This document shows, in pieces, positions 9,385 through 18,645 of a stretch of DNA of 64,000 bases; positions within the stretch are counted from its first letter, which is position 1; the number at the start of each line of letters is the position of its first letter. A model generated the notes under the pieces. It ran no database searches. It had not been told where the DNA came from and worked only from the letters and a program-made list of their open reading frames with translations. This stretch comes from Streptomyces mobaraensis NBRC 13819 = DSM 40847 (lineage in GTDB: Bacteria > Actinomycetota > Actinomycetes > Streptomycetales > Streptomycetaceae): contig NZ_CP072827.1 in NCBI RefSeq assembly GCF_017916255.1, positions 2,108,001 to 2,172,000 on the forward strand, written 5' to 3'. Position numbers and translations under genes: made by a program.

Positions 9385-10368
9385 ATGCGAGCGGCCCGCC
9401 TGATCAAACTCGTCCTGCTGCTGCAGTCCCGCGCGTCCATGACGGGCGCCGAACTGGCCCGGCGGCTGGAGGTCTCCGAGCGCACCGTCGCCCGGGACGT
9501 CCTCGCCCTCTCCGAGGCCGGCGTCCCCGTCTACGCCGACCGGGGCCGCACCGGCGGCTACCGCCTCGTCGGGGGCTACCGCACCCGGCTGACCGGTCTC
9601 GGCCGCACCGAGGCCGAAGCCCTCTTCCTCTCCGGCGTGCCGACCGCCCTCCGCGCGATGGGCCTCGCCGACGCCGCCTCCGCCGCCCGCCTCAAGGTCT
9701 CCGCGGCGCTCCTCCCCGAACTCGGCGACGCCCCGGCGACCGCCGCCCAGCGCTTCCACCTCGACGCGCCCGGCTGGTGGCAGCCGGCCGACCCGCCCCC
9801 GCTGCTGCCCGCCACGGCCGACGCCGTCTGGGACGACCGCCCCCTGACCGTCCGCTACCGCCGCCGCGACGGCGCGGAGGTGGAACGGGACCTGGAACCG
9901 TACGGCCTCGTCCTCAAGGCGGGCGTCTGGTACCTGATCGCTTACGTCGCCGAGCCCCGCCCCGGCCACCGCGTCTACCGCGTGGACCGCTTCACGGCCG
10001 CCACGGCGGGTACGGGGCACTTCGACCGCGACGAAGCCTTCGACCTGCCGGCCTTCTGGGAGGAGCAGGCCGCGCTGTTCGCGCGTTCGCTGCTGCGCGA
10101 GACCGTCGTCCTGCGGCTGTCCCCGGAGGGCGCGCGCCGGCTGCCGTACGTCGCGGACCGGCGGGCGGGGCGGGATGCGGTCTCGGCGGCGGGGCCGCCG
10201 GATGCGGCGGGGTGGGTCACGGTGCGGCTACCCGTCGAGTCGCTCGATGTCGCCCAGGAGCAGCTCTCGGCCCTCGGGCCGGAGGCGGAGGTGCTGGAGC
10301 CCGCGGAGTTGCGGGGGCGGTTCGCGGAGGCGGCGCGGAGGAGTGCGGGGTTGTACGGGGTGGGGTGA
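9385..10368 (+). CDS. HTH-WYL transcriptional regulator (YafY/DeoR-like)
   Basis: 327 residues. The N-terminal helix-turn-helix (residues 5-58, MTGAELARRLEVSERTVARDV) is followed by a wing containing GGYRLVGGYR, and a central WYL domain near residues 150-200 (PYGLVLKAGVWYLIAYV, where the WYL triad is complete, then RVYRVDRFTAA). A WCX-type C-terminal domain closes the protein. WYL regulators sense nucleic-acid or small-molecule ligands and act as repressors or activators; the target here is unknown. The convergent SDR gene is the usual kind of target for YafY regulators but is separated by a palindromic repeat element. Confidence 0.85.
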   Translation: MRAARLIKLVLLLQSRASMTGAELARRLEVSERTVARDVLALSEAGVPVYADRGRTGGYRLVGGYRTRLTGLGRTEAEALFLSGVPTALRAMGLADAASAARLKVSAALLPELGDAPATAAQRFHLDAPGWWQPADPPPLLPATADAVWDDRPLTVRYRRRDGAEVERDLEPYGLVLKAGVWYLIAYVAEPRPGHRVYRVDRFTAATAGTGHFDRDEAFDLPAFWEEQAALFARSLLRETVVLRLSPEGARRLPYVADRRAGRDAVSAAGPPDAAGWVTVRLPVESLDVAQEQLSALGPEAEVLEPAELRGRFAEAARRSAGLYGVG

Positions 10369-10373
10369 GGAGG

Positions 10374-10584
10374 CCCCGGTCCCGCCCCTTCGCCGATTCC
10401 TGGGGCTGCGCCCCAGACCCCGCTTTTCGCGGCTCCGCCGCTCGTCCTCAAACGCCGGACGGGCTTGATTTTCGCGCCCGGGCGCACGATTCAGCCCGTC
10501 CGGCGTTTGAGGACAACCGCGCGGAGCGCGGTTTCGGGGGCTGGGGGCTCGCCCCCAGGAATCGGCGAAGGGGCGGGACCGGGG
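10374..10584. repeat. nested palindromic intergenic element, copy A (full length)
   Basis: Two nested perfect inverted repeats. The outer arms are 32 bp (10374-10405 and 10553-10584; core GCCCCTTCGCCGATTCCTGG). The inner arms are 22 bp (10444-10465 and 10493-10514; core CCTCAAACGCCGGACGGGC). Two smaller hairpins lie between the arms. It separates two convergent genes and probably works as a bidirectional terminator. Related copies are at 14738, 41204, 46104 and 50202. Confidence 0.85.
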
Positions 10585-10603
10585 CACAGCCCGCCGCAGG
10601 CGC

Positions 10604-11533
10604 CTACCGGTACGCCTCCGCCGTCCCCTCCTTCCCCCCGTACACGACGTCCAGGAAGTACCCCCGCGCGTCCGGCCGCGACCCGTCCACATCCGTCACC
10701 CCATAGTGAGCGGCCAACTGCCCGCTGAAGAGCGACTGCCCGTTCCACCGCCCCCGCTCCGGGTCGGAGGCCAGCGCGGCCACCGCCCGCCCGATGTAGG
10801 CCGGCGACTCCGCGACAGCGAAGTGCGGCTCCTTGGCGACCGCGTCCCGCCAGTTCGCCTCGGTCACCCCGAAATGCTCGAGCATCTCCTCGGAGCGCAG
10901 GAACCCCGGGCTGACGCACACGGCCGTCCCGCCGTGCGGCTCCAGCTCCTGGGCGAGCGCCCACGTCATCCGGATCGGCCCCCACTTGGCCAGGTCGAAG
11001 ACCATGTTCTCCCGGTACCGGGCGTTGTTGAACTCCTCCGTCCCGTCCGTGATCTCCACGACGAGCCCGCCCGGCCGCCGGATGAGCAGCGGCAGCGCGC
11101 AGTGGCTGGTGATGAGGTGCGCGTCCTGGGCGAGGCGCAGCATCCGCAGCGCCCGTTCCAGCTTCAGGTCCCAGACCCGGGTCTCGAACTCCAGCAGGTG
11201 GTCGCCGCCCCAGACGTCGTTGACGAGCACGTCGAGGCGGCCGTGGTCCCGGTCGACGCGTGCGACGAGCGCCCTGACCTCCTCGATCTCCAGGTGGTCG
11301 ACCCGGACGGCGATGCCGGTGCCGCCGGCGGCCGTGACCAGTTCGGCCGTCTCCTCGATGGTCTCGGGCCGGCCGACCTCGCTGCGGTGTTCGCGCGTGG
11401 TGCGGCCGGTCGCGTAGACCACGGCACCGGCCCGGCCGAGTTCGATCGCCATGGCCCGGCCCGCTCCCCGCGTGGCGCCCGCGACCAGTGCGACCTTGCC
11501 GTCGAGCGGCCTCGTTCCGGCGTTCACGTTCAT
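10604..11533 (-). CDS. SDR-family oxidoreductase with altered active site
   Basis: 309 residues; the start is the ATG at 11533 (MNVNAGTRPL), since the longer open frame has no SDR sequence. The cofactor-binding GATRGAGRA near residue 16 and the NDVWGGD motif place it in the DHRS1-like SDR group, which usually has a YDLxK active site. Here the corresponding codon (10997-10999) is TTC, giving F179 with K183 in FDLAK. If the alignment is right the catalytic Tyr is lost, so the protein may be inactive as a dehydrogenase or use a different residue (Y172 lies close). Substrate unknown. It ends next to repeat element A. Confidence 0.8.
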   Translation of the reverse strand: MNVNAGTRPLDGKVALVAGATRGAGRAMAIELGRAGAVVYATGRTTREHRSEVGRPETIEETAELVTAAGGTGIAVRVDHLEIEEVRALVARVDRDHGRLDVLVNDVWGGDHLLEFETRVWDLKLERALRMLRLAQDAHLITSHCALPLLIRRPGGLVVEITDGTEEFNNARYRENMVFDLAKWGPIRMTWALAQELEPHGGTAVCVSPGFLRSEEMLEHFGVTEANWRDAVAKEPHFAVAESPAYIGRAVAALASDPERGRWNGQSLFSGQLAAHYGVTDVDGSRPDARGYFLDVVYGGKEGTAEAYR

Positions 11534-11689
11534 GTCGCCCTTTCCGTTCCGTCCCCGTCGGCGCGGCGTCCGCCGCGCGAGGAGGATGGTGCCAGGAATA
11601 CCAGACACCTGCTGTCGTATTTTCCGGCGGCCGCGCGAGAACCCCCTCCGCGTGCGTTCCGGCAGGCCAGGGCGGATGCTGTTGCCGTG

Positions 11690-12208
11690 ATGGACGAGAC
11701 GGAGTTCTGGCTGCTGATCGACGAGACGCGGGCCGAGGCCGGCGGCGATCCCGAGGACCACGCCGATCTGCTGGTCGAGCGGCTGATGCGGCTCGACCCG
11801 GACCGCGTCACGGACTTCGCCCGGCACTTCGAGGTGCGCTACAACCGCGCCTACCAGTGGGACCTGTGGGGCGCCGCGACCGTGCTGCTGGGCGGGGCGT
11901 CGGAGGACGCCTTCGACTACTTCCGCTGCTGGCTGATCGGCCAGGGCCGGCACGTCTTCGAGGGCGCGCTGCACGATCCGGACCGTCTCGCCGAGCTGCT
12001 CGACGACTTCGACGAGGAGACGGACGGGGACGGCGAGGACCTCGGTTACGCGGCCGAGGAGGCGTACGAGCAGCTCACCGGCGCCGAACTGCCCGACCTC
12101 GCCCTCCCTCCCGCGCCCGCCGAGCCGCAGGGGACCCCGCTGGACCTGGCGGACGAGGACGCGCTGGCCGAACGCTTCCCCGCGCTGTGGGAACGCTTCC
12201 GGTCATGA
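11690..12208 (+). CDS. DUF4240 domain protein
   Basis: 172 residues from ATG 11690 (GTG 11687 in frame is an alternative). The pattern MDETEFWLLIDETR, then YNRAYQWDLWGAATVLLGGASEDAFDYFRCWLIGQG as landmarks, and a C-terminal YAAEEAYEQLTG, is that of DUF4240, a small acidic family of unknown function common in Streptomyces. Very acidic overall. It is divergent from the SDR gene and upstream of the epimerase gene with an 83-bp gap, so it may be transcribed with it. Confidence 0.8.
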   Translation: MDETEFWLLIDETRAEAGGDPEDHADLLVERLMRLDPDRVTDFARHFEVRYNRAYQWDLWGAATVLLGGASEDAFDYFRCWLIGQGRHVFEGALHDPDRLAELLDDFDEETDGDGEDLGYAAEEAYEQLTGAELPDLALPPAPAEPQGTPLDLADEDALAERFPALWERFRS

Positions 12209-12291
12209 CGGCCCTCCGATCCGCCCCAGCGGGGCGTGGACCCGGAACACCTGGGAAAGGTGTGACGGGACGCCACGGAAAGGTGTGACCC

Positions 12292-13206
12292 ATGCGCATC
12301 GCCCTCACCGGCTCGACCGGCCTCATCGGCACGGCGCTCATCCGCTCGCTGGAGGCGGACGGCCACCGCGTCACACGGTTCGTACGCCGCGCGCCCCGGG
12401 GCGAGGACGAGGCCGCGTGGGACCCGAAACGGCAGCGGGTGGACACCCGCGCGCTGGCCGGCTGCGACGCGGTGGTGCACCTCGCGGGCGCCGGCGTGGG
12501 CGCGCACCGCTGGACGGAGGCGTACAAGCGGGAGATCCGGGAGAGCCGGGTGCTGGGCACGACGGCGGTCGCCGAGGCCGTCGCGTGCCTCGACACCCCG
12601 CCGCGGGTGCTGGTGAGCGCGAGCGCCACCGGCTTCTACGGCGACGCGGGCGACCGCGTCCTCGACGAGGACTCCCCGCCGGGCCGCGGTTTCCTGGCCG
12701 GGGTCTGCCAGGAGTGGGAGGCGGCCACGGCCCCCGCCACCGAGGCGGGCGTACGGACGGTGCTGATCCGGACGGGGCTGGTGGTGAGCCGGAGCGGTGG
12801 CGCCTGGGGCCGGATGTTCCCGCTGTTCCGGCTGGGGCTCGGCGGGCCCCTCGGCAACGGCCGCCAGTACTGGAGCTTCATCTCCCTGCGCGACCACATC
12901 GCCGCCGTGCGCCATCTGCTGGACACCCCGGAACTGTCCGGTCCGGTGAACCTGACCGCGCCCGAACCGGTCACCAACCGCGAGGTGGCCCGCACGATGG
13001 GGCGCGTGCTGCGCCGTCCCGCGCTGCTCCCCGCGCCTGCCCCGGCGCTCCGGCTGGTGCTGGGGGAGCTCGCCTCGGACGTGCTGTCCAGCCAACGGGC
13101 CGTGCCCAGACGGTTGCTGGACTCGGGCTTCCGCTTCGCGCACCCGGACGTCGAGAGCGCCGTCCGCGCGGCACTCACCCCCCAGGGCCGCGCTTCCGGC
13201 CGATGA
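12292..13206 (+). CDS. NAD(P)-dependent epimerase, TIGR01777/YfcH family
   Basis: 304 residues. The N-terminal GSTGLIGTALIRSL is the Rossmann NAD(P) motif; the family marks LAGAGVGAHRWTEAYKREIRESRV, SASATGFYGD and EWEAATAPA are all present, with the C-terminal DUF1731 region near residues 245-300. Biochemical role is not established for the family. Directly upstream the 13-bp word GGAAAGGTGTGAC occurs twice (12254-12266 and 12277-12289); the second copy supplies the ribosome binding site, so the duplication may have copied a translation start signal. Confidence 0.88.
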   Translation: MRIALTGSTGLIGTALIRSLEADGHRVTRFVRRAPRGEDEAAWDPKRQRVDTRALAGCDAVVHLAGAGVGAHRWTEAYKREIRESRVLGTTAVAEAVACLDTPPRVLVSASATGFYGDAGDRVLDEDSPPGRGFLAGVCQEWEAATAPATEAGVRTVLIRTGLVVSRSGGAWGRMFPLFRLGLGGPLGNGRQYWSFISLRDHIAAVRHLLDTPELSGPVNLTAPEPVTNREVARTMGRVLRRPALLPAPAPALRLVLGELASDVLSSQRAVPRRLLDSGFRFAHPDVESAVRAALTPQGRASGR

Positions 13207-13374
13207 TTGACCGCCCCGAAACCGTAACCGTGCGACCGCCGTGCGACCGTGCTCTATCCGTGCGCGACTGTTATTGACCGGAATTCTCTCTACGGTCGAG
13301 GCGAACTCGCGCATCGCGCCAGCCGGTTGGGGGCATCACGCCCCCGAGCGAGCGGACCGACCCCGGGAGGCCAC

Positions 13375-14715
13375 GTGGCCAGCAGCGCACGCCACACCGC
13401 ACACCACGCCGATGTCGTCATCGTCGGAGCCGGCCTCGCCGGGCTCTCGGCAGCACACCAACTGACCTGCGCCGGCGTCGGCGTCACCGTCCTGGAGGCC
13501 GCGGACCGGCCGGGCGGCCGGATGACGACGGACCGGATCGACGGCTTCCGGCTGGACCGTTCCGGCCAGCTGCTCAACACCGCCTTCCCCGACCTGCGGC
13601 GCACCCCCGGTCTCGGCGCCCTCGCCCTGCGGCCGTTCCTGCCGGGCGTCCTGGTCCACGCCGACGGCCGCAACCACCGGATCGGCGGCGAGGCGCGCGG
13701 CGCGAAGAGCGCGAAGAGGGCGTTCACCACCGCCCGGGCGCTGGCCACGGCCACCCGCGCCTCCCGGGCCACCGGCCTCGACCAGGCCCGGCTCGACGCG
13801 GCGCTCGCCCGGCTCGCCACGCTGCCCACCGACCGGCTGCTGGCCCGCCCGGACCGCCCGACGGCCGCCACCCTCGCCGGCCGCGGGCTGCCGGCCCGTA
13901 CGATCGAGGGCTTCCTCCGCCCGCTGCTGGCCTCCCTGCTGTCCGACCCCGAACTCACCACGTCCAGCCGCTGCGCCGACCTGGTCCTGCGCGGCTTCGC
14001 CCGCGGCCGGCTCTGCCTCCCGGCGGGCGGCGCGGGCACGGTGGCCGAGTTGCTGGCGGGGCTGCTGCCGCCGGGGACGGTCCGGACGGGGGTCCGGGCG
14101 ACCTCCGCGGACATCACCTCCGTCACGACCGCCGACCACGGCGAGATCGGCTGCCGCTCGGTGATCGTCGCCACCGGCGCCCGGGCCGCTGCCGACCTGC
14201 TGCCCGGCCTCCGGCTGCCCGGTTTCCACCCGGTGACGGTGCTTCACCACACGGCCGCCGAGGCCCCGCCCTGCGACGCCGCCCTGATCGTGACGGGCGG
14301 CCGGGGCGGCCCCGTCGCCCACACCACCGTCGCCAGCGAGGTAGACCCCGAGCGGGCCCCCGCGGGCCGCGTCCTCATCACCTCCACCGTCCTCGGCCGC
14401 GCGGCGGGCACCCCCGTGCCCGAACTCGACCGCACGGCACGGGCGCAACTGGCCCGGGTGTACGGCCTCGCCCCCGACGACTTCGAGCTGCTGACCGCCC
14501 ACCACGACGCGGACGCCGTACCGGCCATGCCGGCGCCGCACGATGTGCGGCGGCCCGTGCGGTTGCTGTCGGGGCTGTACGTGTGCGGGGACCACCGCGA
14601 CACGAGCACGGTCCAGGGGGCGCTGTTCTCGGGCCGGCGGGCGGCGCACGCGCTCCTGCGGGACCTGGGGATCCGCCCGGAACAGGACGACGCGCAGGCG
14701 CTGCGGGTGGCGTAG
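13375..14715 (+). CDS. FAD-dependent oxidoreductase (amine oxidase/desaturase-like)
   Basis: 446 residues from GTG 13375, chosen for the GGGAGG just upstream (13365-13370); an open frame from 13249 has no family sequence. The N-terminus HADVVIVGAGLAGLSAAHQL with following E and GGRMTTD is the FAD dinucleotide fold plus the GGR loop of flavin amine oxidases and phytoene-desaturase-like enzymes. The C-terminus GLYVCGDHRDTSTVQGALFSGRRAA is the second FAD contact. Substrate unknown. Upstream, at 13228-13268, CCGTGCGACC is repeated with an 11-bp period (two exact copies and one altered), possibly a regulator site. Confidence 0.85.
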   Translation: MASSARHTAHHADVVIVGAGLAGLSAAHQLTCAGVGVTVLEAADRPGGRMTTDRIDGFRLDRSGQLLNTAFPDLRRTPGLGALALRPFLPGVLVHADGRNHRIGGEARGAKSAKRAFTTARALATATRASRATGLDQARLDAALARLATLPTDRLLARPDRPTAATLAGRGLPARTIEGFLRPLLASLLSDPELTTSSRCADLVLRGFARGRLCLPAGGAGTVAELLAGLLPPGTVRTGVRATSADITSVTTADHGEIGCRSVIVATGARAAADLLPGLRLPGFHPVTVLHHTAAEAPPCDAALIVTGGRGGPVAHTTVASEVDPERAPAGRVLITSTVLGRAAGTPVPELDRTARAQLARVYGLAPDDFELLTAHHDADAVPAMPAPHDVRRPVRLLSGLYVCGDHRDTSTVQGALFSGRRAAHALLRDLGIRPEQDDAQALRVA

Positions 14716-14737
14716 GGGCCCGGTATCCCGGTTTCCC

Positions 14738-14876
14738 GCGCCGGACGGGCTGATCATTCAGCCCGTCCGGCGTTTGAGGACGAGCGGCGAAGCCGCGATC
14801 AAAGGGGGGCTGGGGGCTTGCCCCCAGGAATCGGCGAAGGTGGGGGTACCCCCTCTGGGGGAGGGACTGGGGCACA
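14738..14876. repeat. nested palindromic intergenic element, copy B (right half)
   Basis: Holds the inner palindrome (CGCCGGACGGGCTGA at 14739-14753 with its complement at 14758-14772) and the right outer arm with CAGGAATCGGCGAAGG, but lacks the left outer arm. The end is altered by an extra GGGGGTACCCCC hairpin. It lies between two convergent genes. Confidence 0.8.
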
Positions 14877-14881
14877 CCCCC

Positions 14882-16417
14882 CTACAACACCGCCACCTTC
14901 TCCCGATAAGCCCGAACCGCCGCCGCGTCCCGATAAGGATCGAGCCGCCGCTCGAACTCCCGCACATACTCCACGGCCCGAACGGACCGCATCTCGGCCG
15001 CCGCCTGCGCCGCCTCCACCCCCAGCGCGCAAGCCTGCTCCAGCTCCCCGAGCCCCAGCCGCGCGGCGGCCAGCACCACCCGGCAGAAGAGCCTGCTCCG
15101 CGCGTACGCCGGAGCCCGGAGTTGCAGTGATCGCTCCGCATGCTGGGCCGCCGCCCGCCACTGCTGGAGATCGCGGTGGCAGTGCGCGAACTCGTCCGCC
15201 AGCTCCGCCTCGTCGAAGAAGCGGATCCAGTACGGCACGTCGTCCGAGGGCCGGGCCGTCTCCAGCGCCCGTTCGGCGCGGGCGAGCGAGGCCGAGCAGG
15301 CCCGTACCTCGCCGAGCACCGCGTGCCCGCGCGCCTCCACCGCGTGCAGCAGCGACTGCACGACGGGGGGTGCCCCGGACCCGACGCCCTGCTGGGCGAC
15401 GCGGGCGAGCTGCACTGCCTCCCGGCCGTGGCCGAGGTAGACGGCCTGGCGGCTCATGGTCACCAGGACATAGCTGCCGTACGCCCGGTCGCCCGCGGCC
15501 TGCGCCAGGCGCAGCGCCTGGACGTAGTACCGCTGGGCGAGGCCGTGGGCGGCGATGTCGTACGAGGTCCACCCGGCGAGCCGGGTGAGGTCCGCGGCGG
15601 CGCCGAACAGCCGGCGTCCCGTGGTCTCGCCGTACGTGCCGCGCAGCATCGGCTCGGCCTCGTGCTCCAGGTAGCGGACGAGCGCCTGCCGCGCGTGCCC
15701 GCCGCCGTACGCGTGGTCGAGCGTGCGGAAGAGCTCGCCGACGGAGCGCAGGGCCGCGATGTCGCCCATGGAGACGCGGCTCCCGGGCGCCCGTTCGGCG
15801 CGCTGCCGGGGGACCAGCGTCCGGCCCGTCGGTCTCTCGCCGACCCGGCCGCCGCCCTCGCCCGGCGGCGGGGGCCCGCCCGTACCCGGCCCCTGGGCGC
15901 CGGGGGCGCCCGGTGCGCCGGATGCGCCGGGGGGCCCGGCGGCCCCGGGGGGCGGGGCGGGTGTCCGGGCCACCCGGTCGTCGGCGCGTCCGATCAGCCA
16001 GTCGCGGCTGGGCACCACCAGCCCCGCGGGCGTGAACGCGATTTTCCGCAGCTCCGTGTGGCTGCCGGAGTCCTTGCGCCACAAGCCGCTCACGATGTCA
16101 ATGGCCTCCGCCGGCGACGCGGCGAATTCCAGCCCCGCGTACACCGGCGCACACGCGTCGAGCCCGAGGTCCTGTGCGGACAGCCGCCGTCCCAGCCGCC
16201 GGGTGAAGACCTCGGCGATCAACGCCGGTGTCGTGCCGCGCGGCTGCTGGCCGCGGAGCCACCGGGTGACGGAGGTCTTGTCGTAGCGCAGGTCGAGGCC
16301 GTGCTCCAGCCCTAATTGATCGACGCGACGTGCGAGCCCCGCGTTGGAGAAGCCGGCCTCCGCGATGAGCGCGGCTAGCTGGCGGTTGGGAATGCGCTGT
16401 GGGGGTCGTTCCGTCAT
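14882..16417 (-). CDS. XRE-type regulator with TPR-like domain, NsdA-like
   Basis: 511 residues from ATG 16417 (MTERPPQRIPNRQL); the frame stays open upstream to 16492. The N-terminal helix-turn-helix region (residues 5-80, AGFSNAGLARRVDQLG and TSVTRWLRG) precedes a low-complexity Pro/Gly/Ala linker near residues 160-215, then a long helical TPR-like domain (about residues 225-510) with HARQALVRYLEHE and a series of Ala-rich helical pairs. The architecture matches the Streptomyces NsdA/regulator group that represses sporulation and antibiotic production, but specific identity with nsdA cannot be shown. It is divergent from lipB. Confidence 0.7.
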   Translation of the reverse strand: MTERPPQRIPNRQLAALIAEAGFSNAGLARRVDQLGLEHGLDLRYDKTSVTRWLRGQQPRGTTPALIAEVFTRRLGRRLSAQDLGLDACAPVYAGLEFAASPAEAIDIVSGLWRKDSGSHTELRKIAFTPAGLVVPSRDWLIGRADDRVARTPAPPPGAAGPPGASGAPGAPGAQGPGTGGPPPPGEGGGRVGERPTGRTLVPRQRAERAPGSRVSMGDIAALRSVGELFRTLDHAYGGGHARQALVRYLEHEAEPMLRGTYGETTGRRLFGAAADLTRLAGWTSYDIAAHGLAQRYYVQALRLAQAAGDRAYGSYVLVTMSRQAVYLGHGREAVQLARVAQQGVGSGAPPVVQSLLHAVEARGHAVLGEVRACSASLARAERALETARPSDDVPYWIRFFDEAELADEFAHCHRDLQQWRAAAQHAERSLQLRAPAYARSRLFCRVVLAAARLGLGELEQACALGVEAAQAAAEMRSVRAVEYVREFERRLDPYRDAAAVRAYREKVAVL

Positions 16418-16523
16418 CAACCTGCCCGGTCTCCCTGATCGCCATTCTGGGAACGGCGTGAATTTAGCGGTCTCCGCCGCCCTGAACGCCACCTTCGCCC
16501 CGCATTCATCCGATCGTGTGAGG

Positions 16524-16542
16524 ACAGATCAGAGACAGATCA
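16524..16542. promoter_or_regulatory. direct repeat ACAGATCA with 11-bp period
   Basis: ACAGATCA occurs at 16524-16531 and 16535-16542, one helical turn apart, in the divergent region between the NsdA-like regulator and lipB. A possible operator for the regulator; inference from position only. A TACAGT at 16613-16618 could be a -10 element for lipB. Confidence 0.35.
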
Positions 16543-16717
16543 AATAGGCACGGAAAAGCGCCGCCAGACGATCTTGTAAGGGGCTCGACCGCAGCCCATT
16601 CGGAGGCCGCCGTACAGTGGCTTGGGCACGGCGTACGCGTCCGGGACGTTCGCGCCCGCCGGTGCCAGGGGTCCGGGACGGACCCGCGAGTACGGGAAGA
16701 CGGGAACAGGAGCTGCC

Positions 16718-17500
16718 GTGAGTGAGCTGCGCTTTGTCCATCTGGGCTTCGGGGCGGACGCCGTCGAGTACCAGGACGCGTGGCAGGAGCAGCGCCGCGT
16801 GCACGCGGCCCGGTTCGCGGACGAGATCCCGGACACCTGCCTGATGGTGGAGCACCCGGCGGTCTACACGGCCGGACGGCGCACGGAGGACAGCGAGCGC
16901 CCCCTGGACGGGACGCCGGTCGTCGACGTGGACCGCGGCGGCAAGATCACCTGGCACGGTCCGGGCCAGCTCGTCGGCTACCCGATCCTCAAGCTCCCGC
17001 GCCCGGTGGACGTCATCGCCCACGTCCGCCGCCTGGAGGAAGCCCTGATCCGGGCCTGCGCGGAGTTCGGCCTCGCCACCACCCGGGTCGAGGGCCGCAG
17101 CGGCGTCTGGGTCCTCGGCGAGGCCCGCGAGCGGGTCGGGACCGGCGGCCTCCAGCTCGACCTGGCGGCCCCCCGCCCGCCCGTCGACGAGTTCGACCCG
17201 CGCCTCAGCGGCCCCGAGTACGCCCCCTCCAACGCCGGGCAGCGCGGCGAGGACCGCAAGCTCGCCGCGATCGGCATCCGCATCGCCAAGGGCGTCACCA
17301 TGCACGGCTTCGCCCTGAACTGCGACCCCGACAACACCTGGTTCGACCGCATCGTGCCGTGCGGCATCCGGGACGCCGGAGTGACGTCTCTCTCGAACGA
17401 GCTGGGCCGGCGGATCACCGTCCGCGAGGCGCTGCCCGTCGTCGAGAAGCACCTGCGCGAGGTCCTGGAGGCGGCGGAGCCGCTGCCGCGGGCGGTCTAG
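16718..17500 (+). CDS. lipB: lipoyl(octanoyl) transferase
   Basis: 260 residues from GTG 16718, with AGGAG at 16708-16712. LipB moves octanoyl from acyl-carrier protein to lipoyl domains, the first step in lipoate assembly; LipA then adds sulfur. The conserved [17 protein letters not shown] motif, catalytic Lys K181 in RKLAAIGI and acyl-accepting Cys C215 in VPCGI are present. Compared with short LipB proteins there is an insertion of about 45 residues between GVWVLG and RKLAAIG, rich in Pro, Gly and Arg. I think related Streptomyces proteins also carry one. It is 206 bp upstream of lipA in the same direction. Confidence 0.95.
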   Translation: MSELRFVHLGFGADAVEYQDAWQEQRRVHAARFADEIPDTCLMVEHPAVYTAGRRTEDSERPLDGTPVVDVDRGGKITWHGPGQLVGYPILKLPRPVDVIAHVRRLEEALIRACAEFGLATTRVEGRSGVWVLGEARERVGTGGLQLDLAAPRPPVDEFDPRLSGPEYAPSNAGQRGEDRKLAAIGIRIAKGVTMHGFALNCDPDNTWFDRIVPCGIRDAGVTSLSNELGRRITVREALPVVEKHLREVLEAAEPLPRAV

Positions 17501-17706
17501 CGACGGCCTGACGGGGTGGGCGGCGGCCGGTTTCGGCCACTCGGCGCCCCCTGGCCCGGGCCGGCGGGCCCCCGCCGCCGGGGCCTCCGCCCCGCACCCC
17601 TCCGGGAATGCCATCGCCGTCTCGCCGGTTCCCCGGGCGTAAGAACATCAGAACGAACGGGCGTACCCTGGTGTCCGCCGAAGAATCGAAGTCATAGGGA
17701 GCCGGA

Positions 17707-18645
17707 GTGTCCGCTGTCGCACCCGACGGACGCAAGATGCTGCGCCTTGAGGTCCGGAACGCCCAGACCCCCATCGAGCGCAAGCCCGAATGGATCAAGA
17801 CCCGGGCGAAGATGGGCCCCGAGTACACCGAGCTCCAGGGTCTGGTGAAGCGCGAGGGCCTGCACACGGTGTGCCAGGAAGCGGGCTGTCCCAACATCTA
17901 CGAGTGCTGGGAGGACCGCGAGGCGACGTTCCTCATCGGCGGCGACCAGTGCACCCGGCGCTGCGACTTCTGCCAGATCGACACCGGCAAGCCGCAGGCC
18001 CTGGACCGCGACGAGCCGCGCCGCGTGGCCGAATCCGTGCGGTCGATGGAGCTCAAGTACGCGACGATCACCGGCGTGGCCCGCGACGACCTGGAGGACG
18101 GCGGCGCCTGGCTGTACGCCGAGACCGTCCGCCAGATCCACGGCCTGATGCCGGACACCGGCGTCGAGCTGCTGATCCCCGACTTCAACGCCAAGCCCGA
18201 CCAGCTGGCCGAGGTCTTCTCGTCCCGCCCCGAGGTGCTGGCGCACAACGTCGAGACGGTTCCCCGGATCTTCAAGCGCATCCGTCCCGGCTTCCGCTAC
18301 GAGCGCTCGCTGGAGGTCATCACCAAGGCCCGCGAGGCCGGCCTGGTGACGAAGTCCAACCTGATCCTCGGCATGGGCGAGGAGCGCGAGGAGATCACCC
18401 AGGCCCTCCGCGACCTCCACGAGGCGGGTTGCGAACTCATCACGATCACCCAGTACCTGCGCCCGTCGCCGCGCCACCACCCGGTGGAGCGGTGGGTCAA
18501 GCCGCAGGAGTTCGTGGAGCTCCAGCAGGAGGCCGAGGAGATCGGCTACGCCGGCGTGATGTCGGGCCCGCTGGTCCGCTCGTCGTACCGGGCGGGGCGG
18601 CTGTACCGCCAGGCGATCGAGAAGCGGAGCGAAGCCGCAGCGTAG
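17707..18645 (+). CDS. lipA: lipoyl synthase
   Basis: 312 residues from GTG 17707. A radical-SAM enzyme that inserts two sulfurs into protein-bound octanoyl. The auxiliary cluster cysteines C56, C61, C67 and the SAM cluster cysteines C82, C86, C89 (CTRRCDFC) are all present, as is the C-terminal RSSYRAG whose first Ser ligates the auxiliary cluster. Its products would activate the two lipoyl domains of SucB in this window. The last codons (KRSEAAA and stop) lie inside the first unit of a 104-bp tandem repeat, so the C-terminus may be strain-specific. Confidence 0.96.
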   Translation: MSAVAPDGRKMLRLEVRNAQTPIERKPEWIKTRAKMGPEYTELQGLVKREGLHTVCQEAGCPNIYECWEDREATFLIGGDQCTRRCDFCQIDTGKPQALDRDEPRRVAESVRSMELKYATITGVARDDLEDGGAWLYAETVRQIHGLMPDTGVELLIPDFNAKPDQLAEVFSSRPEVLAHNVETVPRIFKRIRPGFRYERSLEVITKAREAGLVTKSNLILGMGEEREEITQALRDLHEAGCELITITQYLRPSPRHHPVERWVKPQEFVELQQEAEEIGYAGVMSGPLVRSSYRAGRLYRQAIEKRSEAAA

